Source: Panulirus ornatus (lineage: Eukaryota; Arthropoda; Malacostraca; Decapoda; Palinuridae). From it: DNA of 64,000 nt. The notes beneath the pieces are model-generated. The model was not told the DNA's origin, did not search any database, and saw only the letters and a program-made list of their open reading frames with translations. Made by a program: the position numbers and the translations under genes. Of the stretch, positions 11,855-23,343 are shown piece after piece. Each line of letters opens with the position of its first letter. The first letter of the stretch is position 1. Location of the stretch: NCBI RefSeq assembly GCF_036320965.1, contig NC_092236.1, positions 13,662,018 through 13,726,017 on the forward strand. Direction: 5' to 3'.

Positions 11855-11868
11855 TGAACACCACTTCC

Positions 11869-12375
11869 TCAGGTCTCACCCTCAGGAAGAGTCTTCACTC
11901 CCTGCGTTTCAACAGCTATGTCCTCAGGCACACGGCCTGCCGTGCCAGTTGTCATGGACCTGGCACCATCGTGGTTGTAGACAATATCTGGTACCTCTTC
12001 GTCAAGCTGCACCGCCTCCGTGGACTTTACCGGGCCCGTAGGCAACACCGGCATTGGGTTCATCTTCCCACCCGCTAGGTCACTGCCTAATACTAAGTCG
12101 ACGTCTAAGACAGGAACTTATCTACAATCCCTACAAGATCATGGCCCGTGAAGAAATCTATTTCTGCCCTCACATTGACTAGTGGAGCTTCCTTGGGACC
12201 AGACAGTCTGTCTAGCAAGACTCGGTCTCCAGACTCTTCTCGCGGCACCAAGCCATCCACCATTAGGGACTGTAGCGCACCAGACTCCCGTAATACAGTC
12301 ACTTTTCGTCGTACACCACATCTACTAACATAGCCCTTAGACAGGAATGCATTGTAGTTCCCACATGACAGATCC
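11869..12375 (-). pseudogene. Gypsy protease region, frameshifted
   Basis: A stop-bounded minus-strand frame (about 12375-12105) reads YNAFLSKGYVS, then VTVLRESGALQSLM, the place where related elements carry the aspartic protease LRDTGA/LRDSGA motif. Here the catalytic Asp is Glu (ESG). After a stop and frame change, a second frame reads VDLVLGSDLAGGKM (about 12060-12100), the conserved C-terminal protease motif. The Asp-to-Glu change and the frame break argue against activity. What follows jumps to integrase, so the reverse transcriptase and RNase H region is missing. Confidence 0.75.
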
Positions 12376-12495
12376 TATAATAAGGACATAATTAATCAGC
12401 AGTCTCGCAACCCCTCACTCTCCTAAGAGCAGAAACAGCCTCACCTACTTTACTAAATTGGCCCTAAAATTAAGAAGAGACCCAATGGCCTACAA

Positions 12496-13065
12496 TTATA
12501 TTAAAAAAAAGGTAGAGTCTCTGGATTCCTTCTCTCGAGCCCAGCAATCCCTCACCTGGTGCCCAACCTTGCCACAATAAAAACAACTCTTAACTCTGTT
12601 GGAGTATTTCCCCTTACTTTCATGAGTTACCGGCAAGGTAGCAGATTCAGGTGGGATTACATAATCATTGGTCCTCCCTCTGCTGTCGTAGCCCTTTGAA
12701 TGCCTGCCCACGTCAAGTTTACTGAACTTTGGTACGAGATGTAAGTTACCCAACTGGGACGACACTGGTCCTGATGGTGAAGCGTTAAGTCTAAGTCTTT
12801 CACGTTCGAGAGCTAACCTAGCTTGTTCAGTCTTCTTCTTCTGCACTTGTAACTGTACTTGAGCATTGACCTTAGCTATCTCTAGCTGCTTTCGCCAATA
12901 ACTGAGATCAACATTAATATCACTAGGGATATGGGGAAGGATCGAGACTTTGGCCGACGTTAATGATCGAACGGTATTGTCACCACTGATCAACGACATG
13001 ATTAATGAATCAAGGAAAGAGATTCCGTTAAGGCAAGAAAAATCCTGGCGAGGTCGCCAATTCAT
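12496..13065 (-). CDS. Truncated gag with CCHC zinc knuckle (gypsy)
   Basis: A 189-codon frame. The first ATG overlaps the primer site, so the real start is more likely the Met at residue 23 (MSLISGDN...). Residues about 50-95 are Lys/Glu/Arg-rich and probably helical. LVPKFSKLDV at about residue 110 matches the start of the capsid domain in related gags, but the capsid is absent. The frame moves straight to a basic stretch and the knuckle CFYCGKVGHQVRDC (C-X2-C-X4-H-X4-C, all four ligands present, about residues 162-175). It would bind nucleic acid if translated but could not form a normal capsid. It ends in a stop shortly after the knuckle. Confidence 0.75.
   Translation of the reverse strand: MNWRPRQDFSCLNGISFLDSLIMSLISGDNTVRSLTSAKVSILPHIPSDINVDLSYWRKQLEIAKVNAQVQLQVQKKKTEQARLALERERLRLNASPSGPVSSQLGNLHLVPKFSKLDVGRHSKGYDSRGRTNDYVIPPESATLPVTHESKGKYSNRVKSCFYCGKVGHQVRDCWAREKESRDSTFFLI
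13043..13059 (-). other. Primer-binding site of the gypsy element
   Basis: On the minus strand TGGCGACCTCGCCAGGA lies 7 nt after the 5' LTR. It starts with TGG, complementary to a tRNA 3' CCA end. I cannot name the tRNA. Confidence 0.75.
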
Positions 13066-13066
13066 A

Positions 13067-13789
13067 TGTTACGAATTCAACACTTATTCAGGCAAGGTCG
13101 TAAGTAACATATGTTACAAATACTACTGTTCCTTGTCTTGCAAGGACGTTATAGATTTGTCAAGTTGCACAATTCAGGATAACACAATAATAAAGTTATG
13201 GGATTGAATTAAAGACCAGCATTACATTAAATCTACTTATAATGAAAGAATTCAAGTGTACAAAGATAGGCACATAAATCAAGCATGAAACATTACGTTA
13301 ACACTGAACATAAGAGTTAACATTGAACTTGAGATAACATTCGTACATGACTTAACATTCCAGATAAGATTTCAAGCCAGGAGTTCTCTTTCCTCTAAGG
13401 CAGTTCTTCGATAACATTACACTGATAATTATAACGGGCTTACAGCACAACACTTGGGTAATGGGCTTATAACACAGCAGGGCTTACAGGCTTACAACAC
13501 AGCAGGACTTACAACAGGGGACACCACCCACCTCGCTGGGCTTCAGAGAAAGGAATCAAGTCTCAGCGGGTGTTGTGGGTACAAGAAGACAAGCGTTCGC
13601 CCTTGTTACTATAAACCTTACATTTCGATTGGCTATAGAAATATAGGGGAAGTTCTCATTGGTTGGAGGGTCCCAGTGTCTCGGCGTAGTTACACTCTCG
13701 TAAAATGCTGGGTGGACAGAAACTCCGAGCCAGCCTCTGGCATCACTCCTCGCCCTGATAAGAAATAGATACAAACACACGTGTTCCGT

Positions 13790-13793
<4 letters not shown>
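13067..13793 (-). repeat. 5' LTR of the gypsy element
   Basis: 727 bp, identical to 9718-10444. It should carry the element's promoter on the minus strand; no clear TATA box was picked out. Confidence 0.93.

Positions 13794-13831
<38 letters not shown>
13794..13831. repeat. (TA)n microsatellite beside the gypsy element
   Basis: A TA run. Its counterpart on the other flank is 9706-9717, so the element split a TA array. Confidence 0.95.
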
Positions 13832-13833
<2 letters not shown>

Positions 13834-14012
13834 TAAGATAACGAACGATAAGAGATAACGAGGGACGATTTTCGAAGACACAGCAGGGCAGGAGGTGGTA
13901 TATGTTGAGTGCATACAGGACCCGACGCATGATGGAGGTCAGCTCATGTGAGGAGGAAGGTGTTGCCAGTCTGTTCCTCTTGCTCTCTCTCATGATGCTG
14001 GTTCGCTTAACT

Positions 14013-14017
<5 letters not shown>

Positions 14018-14086
<69 letters not shown>
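14018..14086. repeat. (CT)n microsatellite
   Basis: A perfect CT run. Confidence 0.95.
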
Positions 14087-14089
<3 letters not shown>

Positions 14090-14269
14090 TCTGCCACGCT
14101 TTTCCTCTCATCACAGCAAAGGTCATGAAAGTATTAATTAGATCGACTTGTGAAATGTCATGAATTGGTAGCAGACCAAGTGTGACTTTAGAAATATATA
14201 TATACATATGTACGGAAAAAAAAGAAGGAATACTCGATTACTTCTGGACTATACACTTAAGATGCGTCC

Positions 14270-14500
14270 TCAAGCATGGGAAATAGAGGCAGCAACAGAG
14301 GAGCTCTGTCTTGACCCGAAGGGAGGCTCTGTCTTGACCCTAAGGGAGGCATTCGCGACACCACAGAGGCGTTCTTGACCTTACAGAAGCACCCCTGACC
14401 CTATAAAAGCACTACTGACGTAACTTACAGAGGCACACGACTCTATAAAGGCACTCTCGACCCTTGAACTAACAGAGTCGCTCATATCCACAAAGCCTGA
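14270..14500. repeat. Degenerate minisatellite, about 20-25 bp
   Basis: A loose repetition of ACAGAGGC..TCTTGACC.TA, strongly diverged. Confidence 0.5.
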
Positions 14501-14582
14501 GGCTTTTGGCCGGAATGTCCCAAGGAAAAAGAAAGAAAAAAAAACCCAGAAAACAATTTGGACACGACACACAAAATCCCCG

Positions 14583-14655
<73 letters not shown>

Positions 14656-14742
14656 ACGCTTATTTCGCATCTGCTCGCCTGTGATGATAACGGATTCTAC
14701 GCAGTGACCTTCCTACCCTTGACCTTAGCAGACGACTATCAT

Positions 14743-14810
<68 letters not shown>
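14583..14810. repeat. Two (CT)n arrays
   Basis: CT runs at 14583-14654 and 14744-14810 around about 90 bp of unique sequence. Confidence 0.95.
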
Positions 14811-14813
<3 letters not shown>

Positions 14814-15254
14814 AACCCCCCTTTCCGAGCAGGGGCTTAATAAAGATGAAATCACATGCAGTCTCCGGGGATCTGACCATCTTCCTTCCTCCCCGTCGCC
14901 GACTTACAGACGCCGAAGAATAATTAGACGGCACGGAATATATTCGGGTTGACCTGTGGACGGTAGCCCAGAAGTTACATGAAGAAAACGAAGAAAATGG
15001 GAAGGAATATAATGGCTGAGGCGTGACGTGAATAGAACACCTTGAGCAAGGGGTGGAGCTGGCCGTGTTAAATGCATGTATTCCAATTGTACGAGAGGTA
15101 ATTAACAACAAACAGGATGGCAGTACAAAAGACAACCTTTAATGGTGCATAAAAGAGTTCAGTTACCTCGCTTATGGCAGGAACAAAAGTCTAATAACTT
15201 TATCATGGCTCAAAGAATAGCTATTCTTTTTTTTCTTTCCTCCCTTCTATTCAT

Positions 15255-15325
15255 CCGTCGGTTGTCGCATTACCGAGGTAGCGTCGGGAACAGACGAAGA
15301 ATGGCCTCATCAGATCACAGCCACT
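15255..15325 (-). mobile_element. Fragment of LINE/SINE shared tail
   Basis: The plus strand reads CGAGGTAGCGTCGGGAACAG then ACGAAGAATGGCC. This is intermediate between the reverse complement of the LINE 3' end (63.79-63.86 kb) and the SINE-like copies. Confidence 0.55.
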
Positions 15326-15389
15326 CTTTACGAGCTCTTGTGTCTTTTATTTCAGTTCGAGCAAAAAAAAAAAGAAAACAATACTTGTA

Positions 15390-15640
15390 CTGTGGCTCAA
15401 AAACAAAGAGATCAATATTCTCACTGGGTTCAAACAACAAGGCAATACCTTTACCACACCACAAAGAACAGATTAACACTTTGCTCAGGTGCGAACAACA
15501 GACCAGTAACTTTCCCGTGGCGCAAACAACGAGACTGATGTCATTTATTGTTAGGCAAACAAGAGATTAATACATTCATCACGTCACAAATAACAGATTA
15601 ATACCTTTGTTAAGCTCCCGAAAAACAGATTAATACTTTT
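15390..15640. repeat. Degenerate tandem repeat, about 30 bp
   Basis: A diverged repetition of CAAACAACAGATTAATACCTTT-like units. Confidence 0.5.
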
Positions 15641-15668
15641 AAAAGTTCAACACAACATCAGCGGTAAA

Positions 15669-15699
<31 letters not shown>

Positions 15700-16333
15700 T
15701 GACAGAATTCAATAACCTCGGACAATAAGTAATGGTATAAAAACATAGGAGTGTCTTTTTACGCAATATTTTGTCAATCTAGTGCACTCGTATCCTGTAA
15801 CTTGAAGGGCGACCCTGGTTTTTTTTTTCTCTATTCATACGCGTTCTACTACTTGAAAATTCTATTTGTGAAATTGTTTTGTGCATGACATATTTCCCGT
15901 TCTTTTAGGTAATCCAGGTCAGATAATAACTGGTACATTTTTAAAGGAGAGGGATTAATGCTTTACGTTACCTGTACTCCACAAGGTGAGGGCCAGTAGC
16001 TGGCTATAGCTCACGAAGATGAAGTGTCTCAAGAGAAATAATATGAGTCAAACCCTATGAGTCCTTCACCAGGGAACATTTGATGTATGAGGTAAGTGAT
16101 GTAGATATCATGGATGTCCCCGTATAACATCATGGTGATGTTTGGCTCTGCAGAATGCCTCTAGATCCGTGCAGGACGCGGACCACGGCCCATGCTCTGG
16201 GCATAATGTGGACCAGAGCTTCTGCCTACAGCAAGACGCGCTCCTGCAACCCTTGTCCAGAGCAAGTGGTAGACCTCATAACTAGACATGGTTCCGAGAA
16301 AGACATGGATCGGAGTTTTCCTTCCGGAATAGG

Positions 16334-16441
<108 letters not shown>

Positions 16442-16994
16442 TAGAACTCCATTCCCCGCCCAAACCTGACCAAGAATTCCATTCAGCTCAAGAAGACATG
16501 GACGAACGCTCCCTTCCAGAGCAGGAAACGAACCAAAACTTTCATTCAGGGCAAGATATGGACTGGAGCGCCCCCCCACAATTTCAGAAGTAGATATGGA
16601 CCATATGGAACATTCCCCCTCATACCCTCTAGTCCCTCGGCCAACGTAATGACTCCCGCCACTCTCCCCTGATGGTTCCAGGAGGGTATTCCAGACCGGG
16701 TCCAACTCGATCATTGCGTGACATATGTGTATCTTTTACCGGGTGTGCGTGAGCGGGGTTCCAGTATCAACAAGCGAGCAGCATCAGTCCTAATTCTAAA
16801 AGTCCTCGTTAACTTCCAGGATTGTGTCGTCTGAGGCCTCACGTCATCTTCCAGTCCCAAAGCGTCAGGCGATGGTCTCGGGGAGCCTGCAGAGCAATCA
16901 TAACATACCTGTCGGATCCTACGTCGCACTTTGTGACGACGCATCTGATACACTCCCCTGGGAGGGGTAAAAAAATCTGTGTGTTCCAGGCTGT

Positions 16995-17200
16995 TGCTCC
17001 TCCTCCTCTTCTTCTTCTTCTCCTTCTTCTTCTTCTTCTTCTCTTCTTCTTCTTCTTCTTCTCCTTCTCCTTCTTCTTCTCCTTCTTCTTCTTCTTCTCT
17101 CTTCTTCTTCTTCTTCTTCTTCTTCTTCTCTTCTTCTTCTTCTTCTTCTTCTCTTCTTCTTCTTCTTCTCCTTCTTCTTCTTCTTCTTCTTCTTCTTCTG
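16995..17200. repeat. (CTT)n polypyrimidine tract
   Basis: About 205 bp of almost pure C/T on the plus strand, mostly TTC units with CTCC and TCTC interruptions. Mirror-like stretches could form triplex DNA. Confidence 0.9.
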
Positions 17201-17204
17201 GACG

Positions 17205-17740
17205 CCAGAGAGCAGCGTGTCAGACGTAAGGGTGTTGGTCGTCATCGTCCCTGGACTGTGTCGTACAAGCCGCGCACCATCCTCGCCTCGCACCATCCCT
17301 TGCGATGCTCTCCGCTCCATCCGTACATGTGTGTCGCGGGGGTCTTGTGAGACGATGACGACGACCCCCCCCCAAACATCATTTCACAGCACTCCCACAC
17401 GAGTCATTAAGAACTCTCATAAAATCCTGTGATCCAGGGCGTCCTTAAAGAGTTCTGAGGCAGTTGAAGATTTCCCCAAACACGTCGCTAAAGCGTCCCG
17501 GATGCACCTTATCCTTGAAAACTAATAGACGTTCAAGAAAGAGGAGGGAGGAAAAAAAAAAAGAATTAGAATGGGGTCCTTTATGTCTCTGAAGAACCTG
17601 GTGGGGTAAAGGATCAGGTAGGGTGTTCGGGCCAGAGAGACGCGTGCACACGACAGGGGCCGGACAGCATGGACCTGGGTCTTGACTGGGGATGACTGGG
17701 AGGAGGGGAGATGGCGGCGACCAGGAGGTAGAAGAAAGAC

Positions 17741-17741
<1 letters not shown>
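17205..17741. other. Unique-looking sequence, no gene recognised
   Basis: Nothing recognisable was seen apart from a short C-run and an A-run. Confidence 0.45.
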
Positions 17742-17827
<86 letters not shown>

Positions 17828-17852
17828 AAAATATGGAAAGAATGAAAGAAAT

Positions 17853-17920
<68 letters not shown>

Positions 17921-17931
17921 GGGGGGGGGGG
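17742..17931. repeat. Two (GA)n arrays ending in a G-run
   Basis: GA at 17742-17823 and about 17857-17910, the second passing directly into about 22 consecutive G. Confidence 0.95.
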
Positions 17932-18180
17932 AGCCAGTCTCAAGAGTTTTGCGTCTCCTCAGCTGATGTTTACGTTATCAAAGGGGAAACTATCCTAATG
18001 TTCGACTTTTGTTAATAACGAGAAATGTTTGGCTATTCCCCGGGCCGTCTGTATAAACTTTTGGGGGTCAAGGCGGTGAAGCTCGAGGAATTATTTAACC
18101 ATTCCCCGTCGCTACGAAACTCTGGCGTCATTGCAGTGGTCATTATGGAAATAGATTATTTCTTTATTAGCAAAACCGAC

Positions 18181-18243
<63 letters not shown>
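18181..18243. repeat. (GT)n microsatellite
   Basis: A perfect GT run. Confidence 0.95.
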
Positions 18244-18246
<3 letters not shown>

Positions 18247-18279
18247 TCCCTGAAGACTGACATCATTCCAGTACAGAAT

Positions 18280-18281
<2 letters not shown>

Positions 18282-18350
<69 letters not shown>

Positions 18351-18398
18351 TCACTTGTCTCATTCTTTCCGTATTTTCCTATCTCTTATTATATCTCA

Positions 18399-18460
<62 letters not shown>

Positions 18461-18508
18461 TCACTTGTCTCATTCTTTCCGTATTTTCCTATCTCTTATT
18501 ATATCTCA

Positions 18509-18590
<82 letters not shown>

Positions 18591-18598
18591 CTATCTAT
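18282..18598. repeat. Compound (CT)n array with duplicated spacer
   Basis: Three CT runs are separated by two copies of the same roughly 55-bp spacer (CACATCACTTGTCTCATTC ... TATATCTCAAATT), giving a period near 110 bp. The last run passes into (CTAT)n. Confidence 0.95.
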
Positions 18599-18881
18599 TC
18601 TGCAGGTGTCTGCGGGTAGATAATCATTCCACTAATGTCTATCACAAGAGAGAGGGAGCAGAGCGGATACAAGATCCGGGTTTGCTCGCGTGGGTCCAGA
18701 GGGTGATGGTGTGAGGTCTTGTGTAGTGACGGTGACCTTCACTACACTACTGCAGGAGGAGGAGCAGCAGCAGCAGCTCTGTGTCTAACGCGGAAATTAA
18801 ATTTATATTTCTGTCTGGTGTTGCGACAGCATTTTCTTTTCTGTTATACTGACGCCTCACTAGGTTTCTCGTGTGGCGCAT

Positions 18882-18888
<7 letters not shown>

Positions 18889-18917
<29 letters not shown>
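18889..18917. repeat. Short (CA)n
   Basis: About 29 bp of CA. Confidence 0.9.
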
Positions 18918-18919
<2 letters not shown>

Positions 18920-18974
18920 CGTCATGTGTTTCATGTGTGGCGGGGTGGCGACGAGAATGGATGAAGGCAGCAAG

Positions 18975-19178
18975 TATGAATATGTACGTGTGTATATATG
19001 TATATGTCTGTGTATGTATATGAATGTATACGTTGAAATGTATAGGTATGTATATGTGCGTGTGTGGGCGTTTATGTATGTACATGTGTATGTGGGTGGG
19101 TAGGGCCATTCTTTCTTCTATTTCCTTGCGCTACCTCGCTAACACGGGAGACGGCGATTAAGTATAATAAATAAATGA

Positions 19179-19180
<2 letters not shown>
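18975..19180 (+). mobile_element. LINE 3' end (very truncated RTE-type copy)
   Basis: The segment TGTGGGCG..TATGTATGTACATGTGTATG, a run of GGG/TGGG, GGGCCATTCTTTC, then CCTTGCGCTACCTCGCTAAC and GGGAGACGGCGA.TAAGTATAA matches 63.73-63.86 kb of the longer LINE. It ends in A/T-rich sequence and (TA)n as that LINE does. Confidence 0.75.
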
Positions 19181-19186
<6 letters not shown>

Positions 19187-19250
<64 letters not shown>

Positions 19251-19251
19251 T

Positions 19252-19306
<55 letters not shown>
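19187..19306. repeat. Compound (TA)n(GT)n microsatellite
   Basis: TA to about 19247, then GT. The TA part continues the LINE tail. Confidence 0.95.
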
Positions 19307-19307
<1 letters not shown>

Positions 19308-20279
19308 TGAGCGTAGGACAATTTAGGAGTGAGCATTCTCTGTCTCCAGTACGGAGACCACTTCTTGGGCATGAGGAGCTTGTACGCTTTGAAATGGTGT
19401 TCATAGTGATGTACACTTATGGACGAAGCTTGTGTCCAGATCGCAGATGAGGAAGTGTGACTCGTACATTACAGCAACTTTCTCCTACAAGTTCAATGTA
19501 TGCGTTTACATTTTATGGAGAAAAGAGAAAAAAATGATACTTAAAAAGGTTTAAAAGCAAAAAGGTGAAAGATGAACACTGCCAAGATATCCCTGAAGTT
19601 CCCAATCCACCTACTTACTACCCTCACTGATGGCTGACCAGTCAAAGCTTTACATGACAGTAATTAACCTTCAAACAGACGGGTACGAGCAATTGTGGTG
19701 ATTCTCTGTACGACTGCTCGCTTCTCTGGCAGTTCCGACGCCTGATGCTTTAGCGTATGTATAACCCAAGAGCACGACAGGAAGACCTTTGACAACGAGG
19801 GTATGATTCGTCCCTTTGACAACGAGGGTATGATTCGTCCCTTTGACAACGAGGGTACGATTCGTCCCTTTGGGTACGATGGCGAGACCTTTGGAACTGG
19901 CCCTTACTGGTCGGGTTGAAGGACTCGCCACCACACCTCAAGGACCTTAACGTCCAGCTCATTTGATCCTAGACCCTCGCGCGGCCTCGCGTTCAAGGGT
20001 CGTACTGTCGTTCTCAAAGGGGGGCATGATCTCCGCAGGAGAATTGAAACCGTTGTGGTTTAATCCATATTTGCATACATTCGTCCTCCCGAGGTGATTC
20101 CACTTTCCCTTTATTTTCCCCCCGTAAAGCATGTGTTCTGTCATGTTTTTTTTTCCCCCCCAGCACCGCCGACAGATCACATGTTGGATTTAAAGTTGGA
20201 ATCAAAATTAAAGGGGAGGGAAAGGTTGGGGAGGTTCCCAGTCTGTGGTGAGGTGTGTCCCAGGATAAGAACCGGGACT
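19307..20279. other. Mostly unique sequence, no gene recognised
   Basis: Only a short 27-bp tandem repeat (listed) was seen. Confidence 0.45.
19788..19868. repeat. 27-bp tandem repeat, 3 copies
   Basis: The unit is CTTTGACAACGAGGGTATGA plus TTCGTCC. On the minus strand it reads as a 9-residue KGTNHTLVV repeat. Confidence 0.9.
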
Positions 20280-21140
20280 CTACTACTCCTCCTCCTCTTC
20301 CTTGTCCTGTTCCTACTGTCATTCCTCGTCCAACTCATTCTTGTCCTATTCCCACTTTATTTTTTTCTTTGTCCTGCTCCTCTTCTTCTTCCTTGTCCTT
20401 GTCCTCCTCCTCCTCTTGTCCTCATTCTCCTTTCTTTCCTCATCCTTCTCTTCTTCCACCTCATTCTTGTCCTATTCCCACTTTATTTTTTCTTTGTCCT
20501 ACTCCTCTTCTTCTTCCTCGTTCTTGTCCTCCTCCTCCTCCTCCTCCTCTTGTCCTAATTCTCCTTTCTTTCCTCATCCTTCTCTTCTTCCTCACCTTCC
20601 TTGTCCTTCTTCTCTTGTCAATCCTTATCCTCCTCTTCTCCTTCCCTTATTCCTTCTTTCTCCTTTCTTTCTTTTACCATGTCGTTATCCTCCTCCTCAT
20701 CATCTTCCTCTTCTTCGCTTTTCTCCTCATATCCTTCATTATCTTCAACCTCCTCTTCTCCTTTATGTTCTTCCTTTCCCTCTTTGTTCTCTTATACCTC
20801 CTCCTCCTCCTCCTACGCCTCCTCAATCTCAATGGCCTCCTCCTCTTCTTCTTCCTCCTTCTCCTCCTTCTCCTCCTCCTCCTCTTCTTCGCTTTTCTCC
20901 TCATATCCTTCACTACCTTCAACCTCCTCTTCTCCGTTATATTCCTCCTTTCCCTCTTTGTTCTCTCATACCTCCTCCTCCTCTTCTTCGCTTTTCTCCT
21001 CATATCCTTCATTATCTTCAACTTCCTCTTCTTCTTGTTATTCCTTCTTTCCCTCTTTGTTATCTTATACCTCCTCCTCCTCCTCAATCTCAATCGCCTC
21101 CTCTCCTTCTTCTTCCTCCTCCTCCTCCTCCTTCCCCCAT
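20280..21140. repeat. Long polypyrimidine region with internal duplications
   Basis: About 860 bp dominated by CTC/CTT. The segment beginning TCCTATTCCCACTTTATTTT occurs twice (about 20346 and 20470). A block containing TTCTCCTCATATCCTTC, then CAACCTCCTCTTCTCC occurs three times (about 20.72, 20.89 and 21.0 kb). Long frames here are Leu/Ser/Pro or Arg/Lys repeat translations. Confidence 0.9.
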
Positions 21141-21540
21141 CACCAGTCAGCAGTCAGTCCCCAGCCTTCCTTCTTCACCAGGGGTCTCTGCTCCACTAAG
21201 CCCGGTGTTCAAGTACATCACAGATTGCGGTCGTAAACGTCACCCACTATCCTGTGATGGAGAGAGGCAAATGTAATTTTGTGACGCGCATTAAGCCAGT
21301 ATGATAATCCGCTAGGCGCTACGTTAAAATCTTTCTACTGGTGATAGTCTTGTGAAGACTTTTAAAGGGTAGTATGTTATGTTCAGCCTCCACTGTGAGC
21401 GGCCACCGTCTTCGGGTTTGTTCAACCTTAACCGGCCTCCGGTAATGATAGAACAGCAGCACCCCCCTTGCATCAGAACCGGGCAACACTGAATCTAAAA
21501 ACGGCAGGGGAAGGTTATGAACAGCTTCAGTGTAAATGCA

Positions 21541-22205
21541 GTGATCTCTGATAACAGAATATCTTATCTCTGATAATAGAATATCTTATCACTGATATCA
21601 GAATATCTCATCTCTGATAACAAAATATCTCATCTCTGATAACAGAATATCTTATCTTTGACAACAGAATGTCTTATCTCTGATACCAGAATATCTCATC
21701 TCTGATAATAGAATATCTTATCTCTGATAACAGAATGTCTCATCCCTGATAATAGAATATCTCATCTCTGATAACAGAATATCTTATCTTTGATAACAGA
21801 ATGTCTTATCTCTGATACCAGAATATCTCATCTCTGATAATAGAATATCTTATCTCTGATAACAGAATGTCTCATCTCTGATAATAGAATATCTCATCTA
21901 TGATAACAGAATATCCTTTCTTTGATCACAGAATATCTCATCTCTGATAACAGAATATCTTATCTCTGATCACAGAATATCTCATCTCTGACAATAGAAT
22001 ATCTTATCTCTGATTACAGAATATCTTATCTTTGATAACAGAATACCTTATCTGTGATAAGAGAATATCTATCTTATCTTTGCTAACAAAATATCTGATA
22101 ACAGAATACCTTATTTCTGATAACAGAATATTTTATCTCTGATTACAGAATATCTTATCTCTGACAACCGAATATCTCATCTCTGATAACAAAATATCTT
22201 CTAGT
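21541..22205. repeat. 22-bp minisatellite, about 30 copies
   Basis: The unit is ATCTCTGATAACAGAATATC plus TT, with scattered substitutions (TAAT, TACC, CATC) and one short irregular patch near 22060-22090. Confidence 0.95.
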
Positions 22206-22640
22206 TTCTCACGGGAACAGAGACACTGATTCCTAGACCAGACGACAGAGAGAGAGAGAGAAAAAAAAGAAGAAATCACAGGTTTTAGCGACACAAGAAC
22301 TCCCACTGAAATAATAATAATAAGAGAAGGAGGTCCTCTCACACAGCCATGCCTCGCCACCCACCCAGGAAAAAATAAAAAACTGCAAACTGGAAAACGT
22401 AAGGGAATTCCAACAGTGACAATAACGCAAGTGAGCTACAACAGCAATGTAGTAGATTCGGTATAACAGTAGCGGCTGCGGCTGCCCAACCACCTGGGCA
22501 CGACAGCGGCTGAGGCACCACACACACCCTCTCCTCCCAGAACAAAGAAGCGAGGGCTCTGGCAGGTTCACTGGGGGCTATTTACCCCCCATGGTCTCTC
22601 TGGATGGAGGTGGCTCTCAGGTGCTGATGGCAAAGGAGGT

Positions 22641-22690
<50 letters not shown>

Positions 22691-23285
22691 AGAACGCTGT
22701 GAGGTGCTATTTCCCCACCATCTCAACCCCTCACACTCTCCTACCTACCCTCACCGCTCTGCATGGGCTTGACAATAAGTCAGGGTTTGCTAGGTGCTGA
22801 CCGCGCTCACATGGCAGTTAGTTAGATGTCAATAAATACCAGCAGTAATGTGTATGAATGACATACGAATCTGCACGATAATCGACCCATACATATGTAA
22901 ACGTACTCATGCCCACGCGCAGAATAAGACATATACAAGTGCACAAACGACACATATACGTACATATATACCTGCAATGTGTAGCACTGCCAGTGAGAAG
23001 TCACCCCTTAGCAAGACGGTGTATCATTATCAACAATCGGAAAGAAATGCGGAGTCGCTGAAGACGTTTCCACAGCAAAAGGAGTCCAACTTTCCTCTGC
23101 TCCTGAGCCGAGCGCAGCCTTGAAGGTGCACATAGCCCCATAAGAGAGGTCCAAAACAACAGGTAACTAATCATACAGACAAATATGTAAGAGTAACTAT
23201 CGTCCCTGTCATAAAATACCCACTTAAAACACTGCTATCTAATCCCCATTATATCTCACTTCTTCATCCTCACTCCATCTCTCTT

Positions 23286-23291
<6 letters not shown>
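22206..23291. other. Unique-looking sequence, no gene recognised
   Basis: Only a GT run (listed) was seen. Confidence 0.45.
22640..22688. repeat. (GT)n microsatellite
   Basis: A perfect GT run. Confidence 0.95.

Positions 23292-23341
<50 letters not shown>
23292..23341. repeat. (CT)n microsatellite
   Basis: A perfect CT run. Confidence 0.95.

Positions 23342-23343
<2 letters not shown>

Larger units (their letters stand above)
9718..13793 (-). mobile_element. Ty3/gypsy LTR retrotransposon, internally deleted
   Basis: The element is complete at its ends but non-autonomous. Two 727-bp LTRs begin TGTTACG and end CGTAACA (a 7-bp inverted terminus) and read as identical base for base. On the minus strand the order is 5' LTR, a 7-nt spacer, primer-binding site, gag with a zinc knuckle, protease remnants, integrase remnants, polypurine tract, 3' LTR. 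The internal part is only about 2.6 kb: the capsid domain and the whole reverse transcriptase/RNase H are missing, and protease and integrase are broken into frames. It sits inside a (TA)n array, which masks the target-site duplication. Identical LTRs imply a recent insertion, so an autonomous relative supplying the enzymes probably exists elsewhere. Ty3/gypsy assignment rests on the protease-then-integrase order and on the family-typical LGSDLAGGK and GQPLAVRFQGPY peptides. Confidence 0.9.
14811..16333. other. Mostly unique sequence, no gene recognised
   Basis: Apart from the LINE-tail fragment and degenerate repeats listed separately, it holds only a short TA run near 15678-15700. The 142-codon frame from 15142 crosses the LINE tail and the degenerate repeats and is not credible as a gene. 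Confidence 0.45.

Noticed and set aside
20255..21276. Frames of over 300 codons across the pyrimidine tract
   Set aside because: Leu/Ser/Pro or Arg/Lys low-complexity translation of CTC/CTT repeats; all three frames are open for the same reason.
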